DNA from: CAVSNH01 sp963729275
Lineage (GTDB): Bacteria > Actinomycetota > Acidimicrobiia > Acidimicrobiales > RAAP-2
Direction: 5' to 3'
NCBI GenBank assembly: GCA_963729275.1
Contig: CAVSNH010000004.1
Span: 682,001-746,000 of the forward strand
Length of the DNA stretch: 64,000 bases
Positions 1 to 8,043 of this stretch are shown here, piece after piece (position 1 is the stretch's first letter; every line of letters starts with the position of its first letter). Below the pieces are notes generated by a model, which was not told where the DNA came from, did no database searches, and saw only the letters and a program-made list of their open reading frames with translations. The position numbers and the translations under genes are program-made.

Positions 1-52
1 AACGATAGGCGCGTGCGAGAGGACGGACGGGTGCGAGCGATCATGGGCACCG

Positions 53-494
53 ATGCACTCCCGTGGCTCGGACACCTCTTTGGCCAGGAAGCTCGGGGTC
101 AATCCGGGCCAGGTCGTCCAGCTTGTCGCCGCGCCCAGGGGTTGGGCGATTCCCGAACTCCCCGACGGCGCACGGCTGGCGCCGGCGGAAGACGGTCGTC
201 CCCGCCGGCGGGCGGGCGGCTGACGTGACCATCGCCTTCTGCCCGCGCGCCGCGGAGCTCGAACGCACGGCAGCTCCGGCGGCTCGTTCGCTGGCTGAAA
301 CCTCGGCACTGTGGGTCGCCTGGCCACGTCGAGCCGGCGGTCACGAGAGCGACATCACCGATTCACTGGTCAGGGCCGCGCTGCTGCCCATCGGTGTCGT
401 CGACGTGAAGGTCGCCGCACTCGACCACGATTGGTCGGGCCTCAAGTTCGTCTGGCGCCTGGAGAACCGATCGAAGGCCGGCTCCGCCAAATGA
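53..494 (+). pseudogene. DUF3052 family protein, frameshifted
   Basis: The two halves of a small DUF3052-type actinobacterial protein are visible in different frames. From about 53 one frame reads LARKLGVNPGQVVQLVAAP and then WAIPELPDGARL, and stops at 221-223. The next frame resumes at about 216 with ADVTIAFCPRAAELER, LWVAWPRRAGG and a C-terminal WSGLKFVWRLENR, ending at 494. The switch lies in a G/C-rich run near 200-220 and corresponds to one extra base or two missing ones. Joined, the product would be roughly 145 residues, normal for the family. Its biochemical function is not established. The family call is good; whether this is a real mutation or a sequencing error is open, and the exact start is uncertain. 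Confidence 0.7.
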
Positions 495-596
495 GGCGTG
501 GGTGCCTCTCGGCATGGACACCTGGAGCGCCGGGCGCGTAGGTTCGCCGGAGAGCTGCCGACAACCAGTGGCGAAGCTCGATGCCAAGGGGGCGCC

Positions 597-1232
597 ATGC
601 CGCGAATCGAACCGATCCCATTGGAGAGGATGGCCGACGAGCCCCGCCGGATCATCGAGGAGGGTGTGGCCGACGGGACCTACGCGACACCCATCCCTCT
701 CCAGATCTTCGCCTACCGAACGGATCAGATCGTCGCCACCCACGCGGCACGCAGTGCCTGGGGACGGCAAAGCTTGCTCGGCGGCCGCATCTTGGAGCTC
801 ATTCGCATCCGAAGCGCCCAGTTGGGTGAGTGCCAGCCGTGCATGCAGTCCCGAAAGCACGAGTCGATCACCGATGAGGATGTCGCCTGCTTGGTGGCGC
901 CGGGCGCCTCCTCGCTGACCGAGCAGGAACGCCTGGCTGTCGAGTTCCTCGACCTCCTGTCGGCCGATCACCACGCCATCGACGACGAGGTCTACCGCCG
1001 TCTCGGCCGGGTCTTCACTGCCGCCCAGATCATCGAGCTGGGCTTCACCTGCGCCAACGCAATGGGCCTGCACCGGTTCATCCACACCCTCGACGTGTTC
1101 GGCGACGGGGAGCCGGTCATCCGCTACGACCCTTCCGAGGTCGACGCAACCCGCGAGACCGAGACCGAAACCGAGACAGAGACCGAGATCGAGACCCAGA
1201 CCGAAGCCGAGCCGGAGCCCGCCCCGTCGTGA
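597..1232 (+). CDS. Carboxymuconolactone decarboxylase/AhpD-like protein with acidic repeat tail
   Basis: Predicted 211-residue AhpD-fold protein. The ATG at 597 follows an AAGGGGG-type ribosome binding site; a longer upstream reading is possible but has no such site. The CxxC pair sits in GECQPCMQSRKH, the thiol/proton-relay motif of carboxymuconolactone decarboxylase and alkylhydroperoxidase D families, and the helices after it (LTEQERLAVEFLDLL, IIELGFTCANAMGLHRFI) fit that all-helical fold. The last 25 or so residues are an odd Thr-Glu repeat encoded by a GAGACC-like hexamer array. The stop overlaps the GTG of the next gene (GTGA), so the two are probably co-translated. The substrate cannot be told; a peroxidase-like or decarboxylase-like role is family inference. 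Confidence 0.82.
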   Translation: MPRIEPIPLERMADEPRRIIEEGVADGTYATPIPLQIFAYRTDQIVATHAARSAWGRQSLLGGRILELIRIRSAQLGECQPCMQSRKHESITDEDVACLVAPGASSLTEQERLAVEFLDLLSADHHAIDDEVYRRLGRVFTAAQIIELGFTCANAMGLHRFIHTLDVFGDGEPVIRYDPSEVDATRETETETETETEIETQTEAEPEPAPS

Positions 1233-2218
1233 GCGAGACGGTCCTCGTCACCGGGTCCACCGGGCTGCTCGGCGCCAATGTGTGCCGTGTCCTCGTGGCA
1301 CGAGGCGACCAGGTGCGCGCCCTCTGCCGAGCGCAGGCCGACACCGCCCCGTTGGCGGCCATGGGCGTCGACGTCGTGACCGGCGACGTCACCAGTGCCG
1401 ACGATGTGCGAGCCGCCGTCCGGGGCACGGACGCCGCCATCCACTCGGCGGCGTTGCTCGGTGGGGCCAGCCAGGACCTCGAGGCCTTCCGAGCTGTCAA
1501 CACCGAAGGCACGGGCCACGTCCTCGACGCGGCCGAGGAGTTCGGGCTCCGCCGGGTGGTGGCCGTGTCGACCGGCACCTTCTTCGACACCTCGACCGGC
1601 GTCGAACGCGAGGATGCCCCCGTGTCCACCGAGCCGAGCTCGGACCCCTACACCCTGACCAAGATGGCTGCCTTCGAAGACGCCATGGCTCGAGCGGCCA
1701 AGGGCCAGGACGTCGTGACCGCCCACCCGGGTGCCATCTACGGGCCGTCCCCGGTGGCCACCAACGCTCTCGGGCGGACGAGTTTCAACCGGGTCCTCCT
1801 GGCCGCCCTGCGCGGCCGACTGCAGCGCTACCTCAAGTTCCCGGTGAGCTGGGTCCTGGCCGGAGACGTGGCCGACGGGTGCGTCGCTGCCCTCGACCGG
1901 GGCACACCCGGCGAGCGCTACATGTTCGACGGGAGACCGGAGGACGTGGTCAGTGTGGCGACGGCCGCCAGCCGAGCCTGTGAGCTGGCCGGGATGACCC
2001 AGCGAGTAGCGGATGTGTATCCGTCCGACGACCCCGAGCTGGCCGCCACCTTCGGGCCCACGCTCATGGCCATCGCCAGCAAGCCCGACACCGATCGGGC
2101 CGAGCGCCGGGACACGACCGAGACCAAGACCTACCGGCGTCTCGGCTACCAGCCGACCAGCCTCGATGACGGCCTCCTGGCCACCGTCGAATGGCTGCAG
2201 CATCTCGGCGCCATCTAA
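1229..2218 (+). CDS. NAD(P)-dependent epimerase/dehydratase (extended SDR)
   Basis: A 329-residue extended short-chain dehydrogenase. The N-terminal Rossmann motif is VLVTGSTGLLGANVCRVL (TGxxGxxG), followed by a second strand ending in VVTGDVTSADDV. The catalytic YxxxK is in PYTLTKMAAFE, with a preceding STGTFF segment that would supply the Ser. The start is a GTG overlapping the previous stop by 4 nt. Family members oxidise, reduce or epimerise sugar nucleotides, flavonoid-type alcohols or sterols; the C-terminal substrate domain does not let me choose. Translational coupling with the AhpD-like protein suggests a shared, unknown pathway. Confidence 0.85.
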   Translation: MSETVLVTGSTGLLGANVCRVLVARGDQVRALCRAQADTAPLAAMGVDVVTGDVTSADDVRAAVRGTDAAIHSAALLGGASQDLEAFRAVNTEGTGHVLDAAEEFGLRRVVAVSTGTFFDTSTGVEREDAPVSTEPSSDPYTLTKMAAFEDAMARAAKGQDVVTAHPGAIYGPSPVATNALGRTSFNRVLLAALRGRLQRYLKFPVSWVLAGDVADGCVAALDRGTPGERYMFDGRPEDVVSVATAASRACELAGMTQRVADVYPSDDPELAATFGPTLMAIASKPDTDRAERRDTTETKTYRRLGYQPTSLDDGLLATVEWLQHLGAI

Positions 2219-2277
2219 TAGTCGGTAACCACCACCCCAAGAAGGCGAGATGGTCGGCCACGGCGTCGCCTCCTACA

Positions 2278-3153
2278 TCAGGCGGCGGAGTCGGCCACCA
2301 CCTCTTCCACGGTGCGCACGGCGAGAGCGACGAAGGCGGGATTGGTGGTCCGGTAGTAGGGGATGATGGCCACCGCCTGATGCAGGGCGATGCCCCGGGC
2401 CCGGCTCCAGGTGGCGTCGTCGACGTCGAGGGCAGAACGGAAGACCTCGCGCCCGGCCTGGCCCAGCGCGCTCCAGGCGGCGATGACATCAGTGGCCGGG
2501 TCACCGACGCCGGCGGCACCGAAGTCGATGACGGCGCACAGCCGTCCCCGCTCGACGAGGAGATTGGGTCGGAGCAGGTCGGCGTGGATCCAGGCCGAGG
2601 AGCCGTCCCATTCCGGCGCCCGGAGCGCGGCCTCCCACGCCGTCGTGGTGGCATCGCCGTCGATGGCGTCCCCGGCCGCCTCGATGGCCCAACGCGTGAC
2701 CGAATCGAGCTCCAGGAGGGGCCGGCGACCACCGGTCGGCGCCTGGTCGGGGTCGACGCCCCGAAGCTCGATGACGAAGCGAGCCAGGTCGCCGGCCGCT
2801 TGGCGCTGGTCGGCGACGAGCCCGTCGTCGAACGGCTGGCCCTCGATCCAGCGGTAGACCGCCCAGGGAAAGGGGTAGCGGACCGACGGACGGCCCCTCC
2901 CAACCGGCTCGGGGATGGCCAGGGACAGGTGCCGGGCGAGCATCGGCAGGCAATGCAGTTCCTTCTGGAGGTCCGGCACCCATCTGGCTGACCGCGGAAG
3001 CCGCGCCGAAAAGCCATCCCCGATCCGGTAGATGGCGTTCACCGTCCCCGTCGAGCGAACGGCGGTGATGTCCAGGCCGGCGAGATCGGGAAACTGGTCG
3101 ATGAGCAGCTCGCTGACCAGCTCGACGTCGATGTCCACCTCGTCGGCATGCAT
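2278..3153 (-). CDS. APH-family phosphotransferase
   Basis: A 291-residue protein-kinase-like aminoglycoside/choline phosphotransferase. The catalytic loop reads IHADLLRPNLLVE and the metal-binding segment CAVIDFGAAGVGDPATD, both standard for the family; the N-lobe strand AIYRIGDGFSARLP is also visible. I chose the ATG at 3153 because it begins just before a typical N-terminal helix, and a longer reading would overlap the gene upstream. It lies 40 nt downstream of the ECF S-component gene on the same strand, so it may be the last gene of the B12-uptake operon. No known link to cobalamin exists, and it may simply ride along. The substrate (antibiotic, sugar or other small alcohol) is unknown. 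Confidence 0.82.
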   Translation of the reverse strand: MHADEVDIDVELVSELLIDQFPDLAGLDITAVRSTGTVNAIYRIGDGFSARLPRSARWVPDLQKELHCLPMLARHLSLAIPEPVGRGRPSVRYPFPWAVYRWIEGQPFDDGLVADQRQAAGDLARFVIELRGVDPDQAPTGGRRPLLELDSVTRWAIEAAGDAIDGDATTTAWEAALRAPEWDGSSAWIHADLLRPNLLVERGRLCAVIDFGAAGVGDPATDVIAAWSALGQAGREVFRSALDVDDATWSRARGIALHQAVAIIPYYRTTNPAFVALAVRTVEEVVADSAA

Positions 3154-3193
3154 CCTCACTGGCGGTGCCTTCCGCTCGTGCCGACGACGGCGA

Positions 3194-4069
3194 TCAGCCC
3201 ACGGCCGGTTCGGGATCCGGCTCGCCCTCGAAGATGACCGGCGCGTCGAAGGAGGCACGCCGGGCCGCCCTGCGGAACACAGCCAGCAGTGCCGGCCCCA
3301 CGAGCACGATGGCCACGGCGTTGGTCACCGCCCGCCCTGTGTCAAACCCGAGCGAGGTGGTGGCATCGAAGATGAGGTACCGGTGGGCGTTGAACACGGC
3401 CGAGGCCCCCGGCAGGTAGGCGATGGTGCTGTGGGGGTCGACGGCGAAGGGCCAGAAGGACAAGTTGAGCAGAAAGCCGTAGGCGTAGGCGGAGAGCGCG
3501 CCGTAGGCGGCCAGCATGGCGATCTCCCGCCGGCCGGTGGCGGGCGGCAGAAGGCCGGCGAACAGACCGACCCAGGCGCAGGCGAACATCTGGTAGGGCA
3601 TCCACGGCCCCACTCCTCCGGTCAGCAGCGCCGAGGTGAACAGCGTGGTGCAGCCGAGGGCGAACCCGAAGCCGGGCCCGAAGACCCGGCCGGCCAGGAT
3701 CAGGGTGAAGAAGACGGTCTCGATGCCGGCGGTTCCCGTCCCGAGGGGCCGGAGGGCGGCGCCCACCGCCGAGAGCACGCCGAGCATGGCGATGGCCTTG
3801 GCGTCGATCCCGCCGTCGGCCAGCCCGGCGAAGACGACGGCCACTACCAGGAGGAGCAGGGCACCGAAGATCACCGGCGCCGTGTCGGTGCTGCCGAACG
3901 CCCCGGGCCGGAGGAGGAAGGGCCAGAAGAAGGACACCACCCCGATGGCCGAGGCGAAGGCGATGGCCGCCCAGGTGAGTCGGCCGATGCGGATGGCGGC
4001 CGTCCGCGGCGAGCGTCGGCCACGCGTCCACGGCCGCCGTCCCGCCGCCGTCGGCGCCCGGCCACTCAC
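3194..4069 (-). CDS. ECF transporter S component (probable corrinoid-binding membrane subunit)
   Basis: A 291-residue membrane protein with at least six hydrophobic helices, for example LTWAAIAFASAIGVVSFFW and VIFGALLLLVVAVVFAGLAD. It has Gly/Pro-rich inter-helix motifs (GVGPWMPYQMFACAWVG) like those of actinobacterial S components located beside EcfA and EcfT. S components bind the vitamin and topple in the membrane to deliver it. Its ATG overlaps the stop of the EcfA gene by 4 nt, so it is translated with the energising module. Cobalamin as substrate is inferred from the riboswitch heading the operon and from the transcobalamin-like genes. The N-terminal 30 residues are Arg-rich and cytoplasmic. 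Confidence 0.8.
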   Translation of the reverse strand: MSGRAPTAAGRRPWTRGRRSPRTAAIRIGRLTWAAIAFASAIGVVSFFWPFLLRPGAFGSTDTAPVIFGALLLLVVAVVFAGLADGGIDAKAIAMLGVLSAVGAALRPLGTGTAGIETVFFTLILAGRVFGPGFGFALGCTTLFTSALLTGGVGPWMPYQMFACAWVGLFAGLLPPATGRREIAMLAAYGALSAYAYGFLLNLSFWPFAVDPHSTIAYLPGASAVFNAHRYLIFDATTSLGFDTGRAVTNAVAIVLVGPALLAVFRRAARRASFDAPVIFEGEPDPEPAVG

Positions 4070-5700
4070 GGCGACACCTCGGAGAGGGCCCGCTCCACCT
4101 GGCCGGTGGTCAGGTACTCGAGCGGCGACAGGATCTTGGCCATCTGTGGTGCGAAGGCCGGAGAGCCGGCGATGACTGCGGGCGTCGGGCCGTCGGCGAT
4201 GATGTCGCCCTCGGCCATCACGATGACCCGGTCAGCCGCTTCGGCGACGAACTCCACGTCGTGAGTGGCGACCACGACGGCCCGTCCACCGGCGGCGAGC
4301 TCGGCCAGGATGCCGGCGAGCGTCCGCTTGGCTCCGTAGTCGAGACCTCGTGTGGGTTCGTCCAGCAGCATCACACGCGGCGACGCGGCGAGCTGGACGG
4401 CGAGCACCAGGGCCAGTCGTTGCCCCTCGGACAGGTCGCGGGGGTGTTCCCCGTCCTCCACTCCGGGGGCCAGCTGGTCGAGCAACCGGCGGGCCGTGCC
4501 CGGCGGGGCCCCGACCGATTCGCGATCGGCCTGCTGGCATTCCTCGGCCACCGTGTCGAGATAGAGGAGGTCGGCCGGCGTCTGGGGGACGAGGCCGACC
4601 AGTCGGCGGGCGCCGGCCGGCGGCAGTGTCCCGGGGTCGTCGCCGTCGACCTCGACCGTGCCTCGCAGACGCGGGCCCGAGCCTTGCAGGGCCCACAACA
4701 GCGACGACTTGCCCGAGCCGTTGCGCCCCATGAGGGCGGCGACTCGGCCGCCCTCGAGCTCCAAGTCGGCCCCGGCCACGGCCCACACCGGCCCGTAGCG
4801 GACGGCGACGCCCTTGGCCCGAAGCACGACCCCGGATGGCTCGCCTCCTGCGACCGCGGACGCCGCTCGCCGTGGCCGGGGTTCGTGCCCGGCCAGCTGC
4901 TGGCGAAGCGGGCCGGCCCGTCGGCGGGCGTCGCGCACCGACAGCGGGATCGGGTCCCACTGGGCCATCCGGCCGAGGGCGACGACAGGTGGCGCCACCG
5001 CCGAGGTTGCCATGGCCCGCGCCGGCGGCCCGGCGCCCACCGTGCCGTCGCGGCGAACCTCGATGATGCGGTCGGCGTACTGGACCACTCGCTCGAGCCG
5101 GTGCTCGGCCAGCACCACCGTCGTGCCCAGGTCATGGACCAGTCGGGTGACCGCGGCAATGACCTCCTCGGCCGCCGTGGGGTCGAGCGCGGACGTGGGC
5201 TCGTCGAGCACCAGGATCCGGGGCTGCGCCGTCAGCACCGAGCCGATGGCCACCCGCTGTTGTTCACCACCCGACAGCGAGGCGAGAGCACGGGAGCGGA
5301 GCCCGGCGATGCCGAGCAGGTCGAGCGTCTCCTCGACCCGCGTGCGCATGACGTCGGGTGGTACGGCCAACTGCTCCATGGCGTAGGCCAGCTCCTCCTC
5401 GACCGTGTCGGTCACGAACCCGGACAGCGGATCCTGACCCACCACGCCGACCACGTCGGCGAGCTCGCGGGGTGGGTGCGTCCGCGTGTCGCGGCCGTCG
5501 ACCACCACCCGTCCAGCAAGAGTCCCGCCGGTGAAGTGCGGCACCAACCCGCACACCGCCCCGAGAAGCGTCGACTTGCCCACGCCGGTCTCCCCGACCA
5601 CCAGGGCGAGCTCCCCCTCTGGGACCTCGAGGGAGACCTGGCGCAGGACGGGCGCCCCCGCGTCCGCATAGGTGACCGTGACTCGGTCGAGCTCGATCAC
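4066..5700 (-). CDS. ECF transporter ATPase, two fused ABC domains (EcfA-EcfA')
   Basis: A 544-residue tandem ATP-binding-cassette protein. Domain 1 has Walker A GETGVGKST at residues 36-44, signature LSGGEQQR and Walker B ILVLDEPTSALD. Domain 2 has Walker A GRNGSGKSS at about residue 320, a less canonical signature LSEGQRLAL and Walker B MLLDEPTRGLD. It hydrolyses ATP to drive vitamin uptake by the membrane subunits on either side. Starts and stops overlap both neighbours by 4 nt (EcfT upstream, S component downstream), which indicates one translation unit. The fusion of the two EcfA proteins is common in actinobacterial group-I-like ECF modules. Confidence 0.92.
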   Translation of the reverse strand: MIELDRVTVTYADAGAPVLRQVSLEVPEGELALVVGETGVGKSTLLGAVCGLVPHFTGGTLAGRVVVDGRDTRTHPPRELADVVGVVGQDPLSGFVTDTVEEELAYAMEQLAVPPDVMRTRVEETLDLLGIAGLRSRALASLSGGEQQRVAIGSVLTAQPRILVLDEPTSALDPTAAEEVIAAVTRLVHDLGTTVVLAEHRLERVVQYADRIIEVRRDGTVGAGPPARAMATSAVAPPVVALGRMAQWDPIPLSVRDARRRAGPLRQQLAGHEPRPRRAASAVAGGEPSGVVLRAKGVAVRYGPVWAVAGADLELEGGRVAALMGRNGSGKSSLLWALQGSGPRLRGTVEVDGDDPGTLPPAGARRLVGLVPQTPADLLYLDTVAEECQQADRESVGAPPGTARRLLDQLAPGVEDGEHPRDLSEGQRLALVLAVQLAASPRVMLLDEPTRGLDYGAKRTLAGILAELAAGGRAVVVATHDVEFVAEAADRVIVMAEGDIIADGPTPAVIAGSPAFAPQMAKILSPLEYLTTGQVERALSEVSP

Positions 5701-6947
5701 GCCGGCAGCTCGGCGGGCTCAGGGACGGGAGCGGGCCCCGTCCGGGCTCGGCCTGCCCCCTCGGGGTCGGACGACGGGGCGTCGGCGCCGCTGGCCAGCC
5801 GGCTCTCCGACGACTCGGCCAGCCGCGCCGGTACCGACGCCCGGGGCGGGGGTGGGGCGACCACGGCGGGGAGGACGGCACACGCCAGGGCGAGGACATA
5901 GAGAAGCGGCACCGACGGCCACACCGGCGGGTCGGTGGACGGGTACAGCCCCACCCCGCCCGCCCCGGCCAGGAACACGGCAGCCGGGATGGCTCCGCAC
6001 AACCCGACCAGCCACTCGGGCGTCCGCCAAGGATCGGGGCGGTAGCGGGTCGCTCGCACCCGCCGACCACCGAGCACGAGCCCGGTGACGCACAGGGCAG
6101 ACCCACCGATCAGTGCGGGCAGGCCGAGCGCTCCGGGGGTCGAGCGGTCGACCAGGCCGTAGGCGCCGAGGCAGAGCCCGAGCATGCCGCCGATCATGAG
6201 GCCACCGGTCAGCCGCCGGGCCTCCCGTGAGGCACCCGCACTACGGCCGTAGCCACGCGAGTCCATGGCCGCGGCCAGGCGGAGCGATCGCTCGAAGGCG
6301 TCGACCAACACCGGGATGGCGACCGACCGCAGGACGTGGAATCCCCGACTCGCTCCCCCGCGTAGGCGACGCGCTCGTCGCACGCGCTGCACGCTCTCGA
6401 CCAGTTGGGGCGCGACCGAGACGGCTACCACGACCGCGGCCCCGAGCTCGTAGAGGGCGCCGGGCAGCGTGCGAAGAGCGCGCTTGGGATCGGCCAGGCT
6501 GTTGGCCGCGCCCACGCAGCACAGCAGGACACCGAGCTGCAGGCCGCTGTAGAGCGCGCTGAGCGTGCCCTCCAGAGTGACCGGCCCGCCCAGCTGGACG
6601 CCGGCCGCCCACGACGGCAATGGCACGTGCGGCAGGGTGAAGAGCACGTGCATGGTGCTGGCGTCGATGTCCCCCCCGAAGATCGAGCGGGAGACCACCC
6701 GGATGGCCACCACGACGGCCGCCAACACCAGGTAGTAGCGGAAGGCTCGGGCCCACGGGGACTCGCTCCGCCGGCTGACCACGACCGTCCCGAGGACGGC
6801 GAGGACCAAGGCCAGCAGGACGGGATTGGTGGTCTGGCTCACACAGACGGCCAGACCGATCGCCCACAGCCACCAGGCCATCGGGTGCAGCGGGCGCGGC
6901 CGCTGGTGAAAGAGGGCCGCGGACCCTCCCCTCCCTGCCGCGCTCAC
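5697..6947 (-). CDS. ECF transporter transmembrane subunit EcfT (CbiQ-like)
   Basis: A 416-residue EcfT-type scaffold. It has several N-terminal transmembrane helices, then the long cytoplasmic coupling helices typical of CbiQ/EcfT with Ala-Arg-Gly type motifs: RRARRLRGGASRG and AAAMDSRGYGRS. These contact the grooves of the two EcfA domains. Four or five further hydrophobic helices and a Pro/Ser-rich tail of about 60 residues extend the protein beyond the usual 250-300 residues. It overlaps the upstream DUF4430-type gene and the downstream EcfA gene by 4 nt each. Confidence 0.9.
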   Translation of the reverse strand: MSAAGRGGSAALFHQRPRPLHPMAWWLWAIGLAVCVSQTTNPVLLALVLAVLGTVVVSRRSESPWARAFRYYLVLAAVVVAIRVVSRSIFGGDIDASTMHVLFTLPHVPLPSWAAGVQLGGPVTLEGTLSALYSGLQLGVLLCCVGAANSLADPKRALRTLPGALYELGAAVVVAVSVAPQLVESVQRVRRARRLRGGASRGFHVLRSVAIPVLVDAFERSLRLAAAMDSRGYGRSAGASREARRLTGGLMIGGMLGLCLGAYGLVDRSTPGALGLPALIGGSALCVTGLVLGGRRVRATRYRPDPWRTPEWLVGLCGAIPAAVFLAGAGGVGLYPSTDPPVWPSVPLLYVLALACAVLPAVVAPPPPRASVPARLAESSESRLASGADAPSSDPEGAGRARTGPAPVPEPAELPA

Positions 6948-7951
6948 ATTCCCTCTGGTCTCTCTCGGCGGCGCGCCCAGGTCACCGTCCCGGCGACGGC
7001 GATCAAGAGAAGGACGACCGCCGCTCCGAGGAGGAACGACGCGGACGGCCCGGAACTCGGGTGCCGAGCAGCCACCCCCGGGACGGCACTGACGATCCGT
7101 TCGCCATCTCCGGGTCCGGAGGTCGACGTCGCCCCCGACGCCGTGGTGTCGTGAGCGGCTGGGCCTGCATGACCGGTTGACGGCGCGGTCTGAGCGGGGC
7201 TCGGGCTCAGCTTGGCGTGCGTCGGAGCGGTCGTGGACGTGGTCCCCGCCGCCGCCGAAGGAGTGGATGCCATGGCCGGGTCAGTGGTCGCGCCCTGCGG
7301 TGCGGGCGCCGGATTGGAGCCAGATGCCCCCGACGGCGGGCCGGAGGATGTGGTCGTCGTGGTCGTCGTGCCGGTCCCGGTCCCGGTCCCGGTCACGGTC
7401 ACGGTCTGGGTCGTAGCCATTTGGATCTGCTGCGGCGTCGGAAGTCCCGGCGGTTGGGAGTGACCCGTCTCACCCCCGAAGACCCACGCCTCGACGCTTC
7501 CGGCCTGGGGTTGGAGGCTCATGGCTCCGACATTGCTGTAGGTCCACGAGGTCTGGCCGGCGTTGGCATACCAGAAGGACCAGTAGGCGTCGGCCGGCGG
7601 TGTGGTGGAGCAATTCGCCCCCTGCGGATACTCAACACCATCCAGCCCAGCTATCTGGCAGATGAAGTCGAGGCCGTAGCTCGAGACCGGCGTGGGATCG
7701 AATCCCGTGGCCACCAAGGCATAGGCAGCGCTGGCCGGGAGGATGGTGTCGCACACCGCATCGGTGTCGCCCTCCCAATAGCCGAAGTCGACGGCCACGA
7801 TTACCCCGTCTTTGCAATCGACGGCCGTGGCCGCGCCGGCCGGGGCGGCATGAATGACCGAGACGATTGCCGGCAACGTACCGACCGCCGCCACGACAAC
7901 CGTGGCGACAGCCAGGATGAACGCGCGCCGCAACCGAGACATGGTCGTCAT
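6944..7951 (-). CDS. SCO2322/DUF4430-type secreted protein, transcobalamin C-terminal-domain-like
   Basis: A 335-residue exported protein. A signal peptide ends near residue 40 (AAPAGAA). The globular part at about 42-165 has the features of the DUF4430 class: YGLDFICQIAGL, NCSTTPPADAYWSFWYAN, TSWTYSNVGA and GSVEAWVFGGE. Pfam/InterPro relate this domain to the beta domain of transcobalamin and intrinsic factor. A Thr/Ser/Pro-rich linker of about 130 residues, including a TGTG-type repeat coded by a CCGGTC hexamer array near 7370-7400, leads to a single C-terminal membrane helix (FLLGAAVVLLLIAVAGTV) with a positive tail, so the domain would be tethered outside the membrane. It lies between the toroid protein and EcfT and overlaps the latter. 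B12 binding is inference. Confidence 0.8.
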   Translation of the reverse strand: MTTMSRLRRAFILAVATVVVAAVGTLPAIVSVIHAAPAGAATAVDCKDGVIVAVDFGYWEGDTDAVCDTILPASAAYALVATGFDPTPVSSYGLDFICQIAGLDGVEYPQGANCSTTPPADAYWSFWYANAGQTSWTYSNVGAMSLQPQAGSVEAWVFGGETGHSQPPGLPTPQQIQMATTQTVTVTGTGTGTGTTTTTTTSSGPPSGASGSNPAPAPQGATTDPAMASTPSAAAGTTSTTAPTHAKLSPSPAQTAPSTGHAGPAAHDTTASGATSTSGPGDGERIVSAVPGVAARHPSSGPSASFLLGAAVVLLLIAVAGTVTWARRRERPEGM

Positions 7952-8043
7952 GGGCTCGACCGCACTCTCATCGGGGGGCTGACGCGCCGGGACGGCGCAC
8001 CGGCCCCGCGCTCAACAGACAGGCCATTTGAGCGGTGCCGCGG

